Assembly (NCBI RefSeq): GCF_003258295.1
Contig: NZ_QKYN01000116.1
Span: forward strand, 461-35,577
Direction: 5' to 3'
Length of the DNA stretch: 35,117 bases
Source of the DNA: Streptacidiphilus pinicola
GTDB lineage: Bacteria > Actinomycetota > Actinomycetes > Streptomycetales > Streptomycetaceae
The notes beneath the pieces are model-generated. The model ran no database searches. It worked only from the letters and a program-made list of their open reading frames with translations, and was not told the DNA's origin. This document shows positions 16,123 to 23,481 of this stretch, piece after piece; the stretch's first letter is position 1; every line of letters begins with the position of its first letter. Both the position numbers and the translations under genes were made by a program.

Positions 16123-19100
16123 TCACCATTGGAAGAGGGGTGGGTCCTGCGCTTCAGCTCCCTTCAGTGGCCGACGGAACCCTACAGACACGGGCAAGAC
16201 CGCTTCCGCAGTCAGGTCAGCTCGGGTGATGAGAGGCGCAGAGCAGATGTCGTGGAGCAGTGTGGCCTGGTGCGGCTCCTCTTTCACGAGGAAGCCAAGG
16301 AGGTTGAGGAGGTCCAGGAGCTCGGTCGTTCTCTCGGGCGCCCATCGTTGTGCGACAACGTGGTCGAGGTCGAGGCGTCGCCTGCCGGCCGGTTGCTTCC
16401 TGCGGTAGCCGAACCATTTGTCGAGCACGTTCATCCCGGACACGGCGTATTCACGGACCTGGCTCGGCACCGGGGAGATACGCCCCTCGCCGACCCAAAG
16501 ATCCTGGGTGACCGGGTCATAGATCATTTGCTGGGGCATGGAGGCCTCGTCATCCGGTATCTCTTCCACGCATTGGGGTCGGTCGGTGGTGAGGCGAGGT
16601 GCTCCGGCGGGTCGACCGTTGTCGGGATCCACGTAGCGTTCGCCGTAGGTGTGAGCCCACAGGATGCGGCGCCCGATTTCAACGCCCCGCTGCCAGAGTG
16701 CCGGTTCTTCGGTGAGTGGGATGCGGGCTCCAGGGTCCTCCAGGTCTTCGCGGAAGCGGTCGGTGTAGCCGGGGTGGGCGGTCACGGCGGCGATGTAGGC
16801 AAGCAGGTCCTCGGGCGGGACGGGCGCACCGAACCGGCGACTGAGGAGGAAGAGAAGGCCGGGGGCGATGTTGGCGTGCCTGCCGTCGGCGTCGCGATAA
16901 AGCGGCCGTACGCAGCCGCTGCGGCCGTTGAAGTAGTGCATGTCGGGGATGAGGGCGCTGAATACGAGCCCGGGGCCGTCCGTGACCGGGTGGGCGTTTT
17001 GCTCCACTGTGTAGATCTGGCGGGTGCTTCGGACGCGCCAAAGGTCTGGTCTGGCGACGACCATCAACCGGTGGTCGGGCATGATGAGTTGACGGTCGAA
17101 GGACCGGTAGGCGACGCGTACTGGCGTCGGCTGGTCCCGCCGTTCCTCGCGCAGTGGGGTGCGGTCGTAGCCGTGGGTGCCTGGCAGTGGTTCCACGAGG
17201 CTGTCGATGGTCCGGTCCCGCGCTTCACCGAACAGTTCTCGGCGCCGCTCAGCGTCAGCTGCAAGGAAGCGCCTCCATCGCTGTCGGAGCGTGTCCTCGT
17301 CCGGGGCGTAGACCCAGGTCCGGCCGGGGGTCACGCCACGCGAGGACCATGGCATCAGGTCGTCCAGGCTCGGCGAGCAGGACCACAGGTTGCTGCTTGG
17401 CGGCAGGAACGGGTCGGTGCTTCCTTGCGCGCATTCGCGCCAATGGGGGTCGTCCAGGGCGAGTGTCTGCAGCTGTTCGATCTTCTCTTCGCGCCGGCCG
17501 AAGAGTTGGATGTGCCTGACGGCGGCTGGATGGCTTGCTCGCTGGCTGCGGCGCACGAACACAGCGATGCACAGCTGCTGCGCGACACCGGGGAAGATGC
17601 GGGTCGAGACGTCGGGTCGGTGTCCCTCGGGTGAGAGGTCGACTATCCAGCCCTCGTCGGCTCTGGAACGCAGGTAGCGGCGCATTCCGGCGAAGGCGCG
17701 GCTCTTGAGCCAGGCCTTTGGCGTGATGAGTGCGACCACCCCGAAGGGGGCGTCTTGGTGCGCGTCGAAGACCTTCCAGGTGGCCCAGCGCCAGAAGTAG
17801 ACGTAGAGGTTCGACATCTTCGACTCGTAGCGGCCGTTCCCTGGGATCCGGAAGGCATCGAGGGGCGGGGGCTCAAGTGCCCCGGGGTCTCCCCTCTCCA
17901 CCCACTTGCCGGCGCCGCGCCCGACGGCATCGTGCGGTGGGTTGCCCAGCACGACCATGACGCGTTCGTCGCGTTTGACGCTGTTGGCCTGTCTGCGGGA
18001 TTCGGCGAGAGCTCGGTAGGTATGGGGGATCCAGTTGAATTCGGCGGTCGGGCTGTCCAGCGCATCCGCGACCAGCAACCGCATGCCCCGGGCTGGGGCC
18101 GCGGAGCCGTAGCGCTTGAGCATGGCGTGCATCCGCAGCTCGGCAACGGCGAATGGGCCGGTCTGCATCTCGAACCCGACAAGTCGCTCACCGACCATCT
18201 CGCGCAGTCGCGGACCCACGGCCCCCGGCCCCTCCCTCTCCGCGATCGCCCCGGCGGCTCGCTCCAGCACATAGAGGAGGAACGTGCCAGTGCCCATGGC
18301 CGGGTCCACAACCACCAAATCCTGGGATGCGAACCCTTCTGGGAGGCCGAAGTCTCTTGTGAGTATGGCCTCCGTCAATCGCACCATGGCCGACACGACG
18401 CCGTGGGGCGTGTAGTAGGAGCCCGTGCGCATCCGCAGGTCAGCGTCGTACAGCTGCAGGAAGTGCTCGTAGAGAAGGAAGTACGCGTCTCCCGTTCCGT
18501 CGTCCAGCCTGTCCCAGTCCACCGCGCCGACGACGCGAAGCAATGTCTCCAGCGTGGTGGAAAGGGCGGCGGCGGAGTCTGCGGTGAGCACCTCCAGCGC
18601 CTTGCCCATCAGGGAGTGCTTCTTGCCGAGTTTCGTTGCGATACCGTGGACGGTGTCGCCCTCGAAGACAATCCCTTCCACCCGGGCGAGAAGCAGGGCG
18701 AAAACCACAACCTGGCCGAACTGCTCGACGAACTCCACATCCGTGGTCTCCGGAAATAGCAGAACGCGCCACTCCTCCGCGAGCTCAGTGAAGGTCGGCG
18801 GACGTTCATGTGCCTTCTCCTGGACGATGGCCTCCGCGACCTCATCGCTCAGCAGGCGGCACAGCCCCGCTACCGATCGGACCAGCTGCCCTGCGCTACG
18901 CGGAGCCTGAGGCGCCCAAGTCAGGAAGTCGTGAAGAACGCGAGCGAGCCTGCCGTCGCTGGGAGCCAGACGCGAACCGGAGGTGCGCACCGACCCGCGC
19001 AGGCGCACCACGTCGCCAATCTGCTCACCGTTCTGGTGGAGCGAGAACTCATTCCCGTCGCAGAGCAAGACGTTGGGCAGTCTCGCCAGCTTCTTCCACT

Positions 19101-19428
19101 GCGCAGCGTTCCGGCCCGTGAAGTTCGCCGGATCAGCCGTGGTCCCAGGTCGCTTCAGCTCGACATATCCGATGCAAGCTCCGTCAACCGTGATTGCGTA
19201 GTCCGGGCGCGCGTCCAGATCGATGAGCGGCACTTCGCCCGTGAGCGTGATCGTGAGCCCGAGGCCATGGCAGGCAGCATGGAACAGGTTCTCCAAAGGA
19301 CCACGAAGTTGATCTTCGGGCCATCCCCCACCCTTAAGCTTCGGAGTGACTTCGGCGCCGAATCGCGACACCGCCTGCGCGACGACCTGCTCGAAGCCCG
19401 TTCTGTTTCCGCCACCTCGAACCCCCAC
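16123..19428 (-). CDS. Type ISP/IIG-like restriction-modification enzyme (nuclease + N6-adenine methylase)
   Basis: About 1101 residues in one chain. GTG 19428 is favoured by GGAGG 6 nt upstream; ATG 19446 and 19461 are alternatives. The N-terminal nuclease part has D76 and E90-L-K92 in RPDYAI...GYVELKRPG, a PD-(D/E)XK pattern. The methylase core has SYYTPHGVVSAMV, SAM motif I DPAMGTGTF with D375, and motif IV NPPH at 496-499. The C-terminal half presumably holds target recognition. The layout matches large actinobacterial 'type ISP' or Eco57I-like enzymes that methylate adenine and cut unmodified DNA, although no helicase motifs are seen. Motif IV normally ends in Y, F or W; histidine here is unusual and could lower methylation. 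It converges with the synthetase-like gene across a 101-nt gap. High GC like the island backbone. No separate specificity or methylase gene is nearby. Confidence 0.8.
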   Translation of the reverse strand: MGVRGGGNRTGFEQVVAQAVSRFGAEVTPKLKGGGWPEDQLRGPLENLFHAACHGLGLTITLTGEVPLIDLDARPDYAITVDGACIGYVELKRPGTTADPANFTGRNAAQWKKLARLPNVLLCDGNEFSLHQNGEQIGDVVRLRGSVRTSGSRLAPSDGRLARVLHDFLTWAPQAPRSAGQLVRSVAGLCRLLSDEVAEAIVQEKAHERPPTFTELAEEWRVLLFPETTDVEFVEQFGQVVVFALLLARVEGIVFEGDTVHGIATKLGKKHSLMGKALEVLTADSAAALSTTLETLLRVVGAVDWDRLDDGTGDAYFLLYEHFLQLYDADLRMRTGSYYTPHGVVSAMVRLTEAILTRDFGLPEGFASQDLVVVDPAMGTGTFLLYVLERAAGAIAEREGPGAVGPRLREMVGERLVGFEMQTGPFAVAELRMHAMLKRYGSAAPARGMRLLVADALDSPTAEFNWIPHTYRALAESRRQANSVKRDERVMVVLGNPPHDAVGRGAGKWVERGDPGALEPPPLDAFRIPGNGRYESKMSNLYVYFWRWATWKVFDAHQDAPFGVVALITPKAWLKSRAFAGMRRYLRSRADEGWIVDLSPEGHRPDVSTRIFPGVAQQLCIAVFVRRSQRASHPAAVRHIQLFGRREEKIEQLQTLALDDPHWRECAQGSTDPFLPPSSNLWSCSPSLDDLMPWSSRGVTPGRTWVYAPDEDTLRQRWRRFLAADAERRRELFGEARDRTIDSLVEPLPGTHGYDRTPLREERRDQPTPVRVAYRSFDRQLIMPDHRLMVVARPDLWRVRSTRQIYTVEQNAHPVTDGPGLVFSALIPDMHYFNGRSGCVRPLYRDADGRHANIAPGLLFLLSRRFGAPVPPEDLLAYIAAVTAHPGYTDRFREDLEDPGARIPLTEEPALWQRGVEIGRRILWAHTYGERYVDPDNGRPAGAPRLTTDRPQCVEEIPDDEASMPQQMIYDPVTQDLWVGEGRISPVPSQVREYAVSGMNVLDKWFGYRRKQPAGRRRLDLDHVVAQRWAPERTTELLDLLNLLGFLVKEEPHQATLLHDICSAPLITRADLTAEAVLPVSVGFRRPLKGAEAQDPPLFQW

Positions 19429-19807
19429 CTCTCCCCTCCCGCTCATCCGCAACAACGCCATGGGCGACGAGCGTCGGCATGAAGCAACACGACGGGCTGC
19501 CGACCAGGTTCGGACGACCGTAGCCACCGGGATGGGGGCGGTCGCAGGTTGCACGAGGGGGCGCACGCCATGCCGCCCAATGCGCCGCCCGGCCGGACCG
19601 CAGCTGCCGCCGCACGGATTCGAAGCTCTTCGACAGCCCAGACCGGCGGTGGCATTGACCCCTCGAAGGAAAGTCATAAATTGGACATATTGGCGACAGG
19701 TGCGCATGGGGTCACAATGCCGAACATCAACCAAGGCGCACGAAATGCTCTCCATTCTTGGGAGCGTCCCCCAACTTCTATGAGAACAGAGTGGCATGAC
19801 GGCATTT
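19429..19807. other. Upstream region of the restriction-modification gene, up to att copy 2
   Basis: I see no gene. It must hold the promoter of the leftward restriction-modification gene and the right end of island A. The stretch 19670-19800 is somewhat A+T-richer than its surroundings, which would fit a promoter or the inner side of an att region. No clear boxes or repeats can be assigned. Confidence 0.4.
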
Positions 19808-19852
19808 CTGGGGGTCAAGGGGTCGCAGGTTCAAATCCTGTCGTCCCGACCA
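19808..19852 (+). repeat. att copy 2: tRNA-Pro(GGG) 3' half between islands A and B
   Basis: Identical over 45 nt to positions 1-45. The sequence immediately 5' (GACGGCATTT) does not resemble the tRNA 5' half, so this is an attachment-site duplicate and not a functional gene. It is both the right border of island A and the left border of island B. Confidence 0.9.
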
Positions 19853-20683
19853 GCGTTTTCGCAGGTCGGAGGCCGTTTCCACCGAGAGGTGGGAGCGGCC
19901 TTTTCGTTGTGCGCGCAGATGGTGGTCGCAGTGTGGTCGCAGCCCGCGGCCCCCGCGGGGACCTATTGTCGCAATTCGCCTGACCTGGAATCGGTTTGAG
20001 CTCGATCAGCTGGTTCCGGCACCCGGCCGTGTGGTCGTCCTGTGGTCGCAGCACCGCCTGAAGCGCCACAACGGGCGGCAGGACGGCACGGTCGGCCCGG
20101 TCCAGCGTGTCGTCGATGGTGTCGACGGCCTGGCGGGCGGCCTGGGCGGTGAGGTGGGCGTAGATGTTCGCGGTCGTCGACAGCGTGGCGTGGCGCAAGG
20201 TCTTGGAGACCACGGTGAGCGGCACGCCGTTGGTGATGGAGATCGTGGCGGCCAGGTGCCGCAGGTCATGGATCGCGCAGCGGGGCACGTCGGCCTTGTT
20301 GCAGAGCCAGTAGAAGTGCCGCAGGACGTAGGCGGGATGGAGCGGCCGCCCTCCTGAGCGGCTGAAGACGAATCCTCCGTGGTCCTCTCCCCCACTGTCG
20401 GCCGAGTCGTGTGCGGCGGCTCGGTCTTCGAGGGCGTGGGTGACGCGGTCGGAGAGCGCGACCCAGGTCTTGCTGGTGCGGGTCTTGGGGGTGGTGAGGA
20501 CGAGTCGGTTGTTGTCGACGGCCGACAGGGTGCAGCTTACGAAGAGGATGCGCTCCGTCAGGTGGACGTCGTCCCAGTGCAGTCCGAGTGCTTCGCCCTT
20601 GCGCAGGCCGGTCCCGATGATGACCTCGACGAGGTCGGCGAAGAGCGGGTCGAGCGTGTGGCAGCAGCGCAGGAAGCGTGCCT
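19815..20683 (-). pseudogene. Tyrosine integrase of island B, N-terminus lost to an IS
   Basis: The catalytic domain is complete: R in GLRKGEALGLHW, the segment DNNRLVLTTPKTRTSKTW, HDLRHLAA, TLRHATLSTT and the tyrosine in NIYAH. The arm-binding and core-binding domains are missing because an IS end begins at 20684, and they are not found on the far side of the IS. Unusually, the frame runs through the terminator and ends with TGFEPATP, which is encoded by the antisense of the tRNA T arm and acceptor; the stop lies at 19815-19817 in the att core. The C-terminus is thus specified by the attachment site. Closely related to the remnant at 33026-33303. Not functional on its own. Confidence 0.88.
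19871..19904 (+). terminator. tRNA-type terminator hairpin (copy 2)
   Basis: GGCCGTTTCCACC, loop GAGA, GGTGGGAGCGGCC, then TTTT. It differs from copy 1 by one base. It lies in the same place relative to the tRNA fragment. Copies 2 and 3 also share sequence beyond it, about 19905-20310 against 32885-33303. Confidence 0.8.
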
Positions 20684-21840
20684 GTGAGTGCCGATTATTG
20701 CGTCCATGCAGGTCAAGCGGCGTGCTGGTACTCGTGAAGGACGCCGCCGAGTCGATCACGCCGGCGTATGTCCAGGCGTTTGATCTTGTGCGGTTCGAGC
20801 CGTGCGGGGAGGGCTCGCAGGGGTGCGGCACCGGCCAAGGACCGGTGGGAGCGATGGTCGTTGTAGTGCCGCTCGTAGACCCGCAGCACTCGACGCAGGT
20901 GGGCCTCGTTCCAGATGAGGGTCCGGTCGAGGAGCTCGGCCCGGAGCGTCCTGACCCAACGTTCCATGACCGCGTTCATCCGTGGCACCTGCACGCCCGT
21001 CAGAACAGTCGCGATGCCCGCACTGTGCAGGATCTGGTCCATCAAGGCGGGGTACTTGGTGTCACGGTCCCGGATCAGGAACCGCACTGTGGTGAGCTGG
21101 CCAGCGTCCTCGAGGTCGATGAGCAGGTTCCGCACCGCCTGAGTGCCCCAGGCATGGGTCGGGTGTGCGGTGGTGCCGAGGATCCGGATCCTGCGGCTCG
21201 CGTGGTGGATCGCGGCGAGAACGTATTGGCGCTGCCCGGTAAGGGTGACGGTCTCGATGAAGTCCATCGCGAGGATCGCCTCGGCCTGCGAACGCAGGAA
21301 GTCCGCCCACGTGACGCTGGACCGCTGGGCGCGGGGTCGATGCCCTCGGCCTTGAGAAGCTCCCACACAGTGGACGGTGCCACCCGGATTCCGAGGACGG
21401 CGAGTTCGCCGTGGATGAGGCGGTAGCCCCAGGACGGGTTCTCACGGGCCAGCCGCAGGACCAGTCGGCGGACCGAGACGACCGTGCGCGGACGCCCCGG
21501 ACGGCGGCGGGCACTCGCGCGAGCATGTCGACGCCTGATCAGGTCGCGATGCCAGCACAGGACCGTGTCTGGGCTGACCAGCAGCCGAATGCGACGCAGC
21601 GCTTGCCGCGGCAGCCCTGACAGGCGCGCCGCCAAGAACGCCCGGTCCTCCGGCCGGAACCTCGGACGGTCGTCACCGAGCTGCCGGTGCAGGACCGAGA
21701 GTTGGTGACGCAGGGCCAGGATCTGGATATCCTTCTCGCGGTCGCCCATCGGGAGCAGACGCAGGGCCGCGAAGGCCTGGGAGACCGCGAGATACGCGAA
21801 ACGCACGAGCACGAAACGCGACATGCCGGATCGGAACAGC
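20684..21840 (-). mobile_element. Decayed IS copy 1 (rve/DDE type), right end lost
   Basis: The left end, GTGAGTGCCGATTATTGCGTCC, matches the right end of copy 2 read from the other strand. The element interrupts integrase B. No matching right inverted repeat is visible before copy 2, so the 5' end of this copy is probably deleted near 21840. The 21841-22108 stretch between the copies contains only a possible gene fragment. Confidence 0.7.
20713..21824 (-). pseudogene. Frameshifted DDE transposase of IS copy 1
   Basis: Reads from MSRFVLVRFAYLAVS through EKDIQILALRHQLSVLHRQL, SPDTVLCWHRDLI and GYRLIHGELAVLGI, then shifts frame near GIDPAP (about 21333). It continues MDFIETVTLTGQRQYVL, RFLIRDRD, VPRMNAVMERWVRTLRAELL and ends RRRDRLGGVLHEYQHAA. 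The single-ORF architecture with a leading helical domain and an integrase-core (rve) domain resembles IS3/IS481-like families. Only one frameshift is evident, so decay is fairly recent. Confidence 0.8.
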
Positions 21841-22108
21841 CCCGGGCACAGGACGGTCCTGACGCAGGGTCGCGCAGTGCTGACGTCTGGCGGCGGTCCG
21901 AAACGGTGCCCGCTTCCAGAAGTGCGGATTCCAGTTCGATCAAGGCTTACACCTCCCCCACCGCGCCGCGGGGCTCGCACCGACTTGCTATCTGGTGCGG
22001 GCCCGCGGTCTTCGGCTGTGCGTTAGTGGACGGTGACCGTCAAACTGGTTGCTCGCGCCGCCGACGATGCGGGCGGTGCTCGCCTTGTAGAGCCGGTAGG
22101 TGAAGGTT

Positions 22109-23318
22109 GTGGGTGCCGAAATTCCCGTCCGTGCAGCTCAAGGGGCGCGCCGGTACTCATGGAGGACTCCGCCGAGTCGATCGCGCCGGCGTATGTCCAG
22201 GCGTTCGATCTGGTGCGGTTCGAGCCGCGCGGGGAGGGCCCTCAGGGGTGCGGCGCCGACCAGGAAACCGGTGTGAGCGATGGTGGTTGTAGTGCCGCTC
22301 GTAGACCCATAGAACCCAACGCAGGTGGGCCTCGTTCCAGATGAGAGTGCGGTCGAGGAGTTCGGTCCTGAGCGTCCTGACCCAGCGCTCTATGACCGCG
22401 TTCATCCGCGGCACCTGTACGCCTGTCAGAACTGTCGCGATGCCAGCGCTCTGAAGGATCTGGTCCATCATGGCTGGGTACTTGGCGTCCCGGTCCCGAA
22501 TCAGGAACCGGACTGAGGCGAGCTGGCCGGCGTCCTCGAGGTCCATGAGCAGGTTCCGCACCGCTTGGGTGACCCAGGCATGGGTCGGGTGCGCGGTGGT
22601 GCCGAGGATCCGGATCCTGCGGCTCGCGTGGTGGATGGCGGCGAGGACGTGTTGACGCTGCCCGGTGAGCGTGACGGTCTCGATGAAGTCCATCGCCAAG
22701 ATCGCCTCGGCCTGCGCACGCAAGAAGTCCGGCCACGTGACGCTTGAGCGATTCGGCGCGGGGTCGATGCCCTCGGATCGGAGGAGCTCCCACACCGTGG
22801 ACGCCGCCAACCGGATGCCGAGGACGGCGAGTTCACCGTGGATACGGCGGTAGCCCCACGACGGATTCTCCTGCGCCATGCGCAGAACCAAACGGCGGAC
22901 CGAGGCGATCGTGCGCGGACGCCCCGGGCGGTGCCAGGCACTGGCGCGAGCGTGGCGACGCCGATCAGGTCACGATGCCAGCGCAGCACCGTGTCCGGGC
23001 TGATCAACAGCCGGATCCTACGCAGCACCTGCCGTGGCACTCCCGACAGCAGCGCTGCCAGGAACGCCCGGTCCTCCGGCCGGAATCTCGGACGCTCGCT
23101 GCCGAGCTGCCGCTGCAGGACCGTGAGCTGGTGACGCAGGGCCAGGATCTCGACATCCTTCTGTCGGTCGCTCATCCCAAGCAGGCGAATGGCCGCAAAG
23201 CCGTGGGAAACCGCGAAGTAGGCGAAACGCAAGAGCACGAGACGCGATCATGCCGGACGGGTCAGGTCCGGAGCACAGAAGCACTTTGAGCTGCATGGAC
23301 GCAATATTCGGCACCCAC
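22109..23318 (-). mobile_element. IS copy 2 (rve/DDE type), about 1.21 kb with both inverted repeats
   Basis: The ends are GTGGGTGCCGAAATTCCCGT on the left and, read from the other strand, GTGGGTGCCGAATATTGCGT on the right. Both continue to TGCAGCTCAA. I cannot define a convincing target duplication. It lies in the same orientation as copy 1, 270 bp away, and appears to interrupt a leftward reading frame (see 23319-23435). Confidence 0.8.
22138..23238 (-). pseudogene. Multiply frameshifted DDE transposase of IS copy 2
   Basis: Starts LLRFAYFAVSHGFAAIRLL and runs through SPDTVLRWHRDLI. It shifts frame near 22950 to read VLRMAQENPSWGYRRIHGE, MDFIETVTLTGQRQHVL, RFLIRDRDAKYPAMMDQIL and RMNAVIERWVRTLRTELLDR. 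It shifts again near 22270 before a C-terminus that would read GGVLHEYRRAP with a stop at 22138-22140. Two shifts make it inactive, although the terminal repeats are intact. Confidence 0.8.
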
Positions 23319-23435
23319 ACCGTCACCTTGATGTCGTCGACGATGTCGGCGATGCTCGCCTGAAGCGCGGCCATGAGGTCAACCACGGGGGCGCCGCGCG
23401 GGATGAACTCGGCTGCGTGCGGCGTCTCTCGCCCG
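23319..23435 (-). pseudogene. Gene fragment interrupted by IS copy 2
   Basis: A leftward reading gives AEFIPRGAPVVDLMAALQ and ASIADIVDDIKVTV right up to the IS end. On the other side of the IS a reading FTYRLYKASTARIVGG lies at about 22025-22107. The first part resembles the conserved tail of actinobacterial Ku proteins (VVDLMAALQ), but the resemblance is short, and the second part does not help. Identity is uncertain. Confidence 0.35.
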
Positions 23436-23479
23436 CTCTGCGGGTGCCCTGGCCGGATGATTTATCGGCACCCGCAGAG
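23436..23479. terminator. 13-bp inverted repeat after the STAND ATPase gene
   Basis: Arms CTCTGCGGGTGCC and GGCACCCGCAGAG are perfectly complementary around an 18-nt spacer, ending 3 nt from the ATPase stop. It could terminate that leftward operon. The right arm with its spacer also resembles IS-end sequences at 10453-10475 and 29145-29165, so it may be a fused pair of IS ends. Confidence 0.5.
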
Positions 23480-23481
23480 TG

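Noticed and set aside
15901..17634. Long rightward open frame (577 codons)
   Set aside because: It overlaps the end of the LysRS-like gene and is antisense to the restriction-modification gene, whose motifs are clear.
19808..19852. Complete tRNA-Pro gene
   Set aside because: Only the 3' half is present; the 5' flank does not contain D-arm or acceptor 5' sequence. The same holds for 31358-31401.
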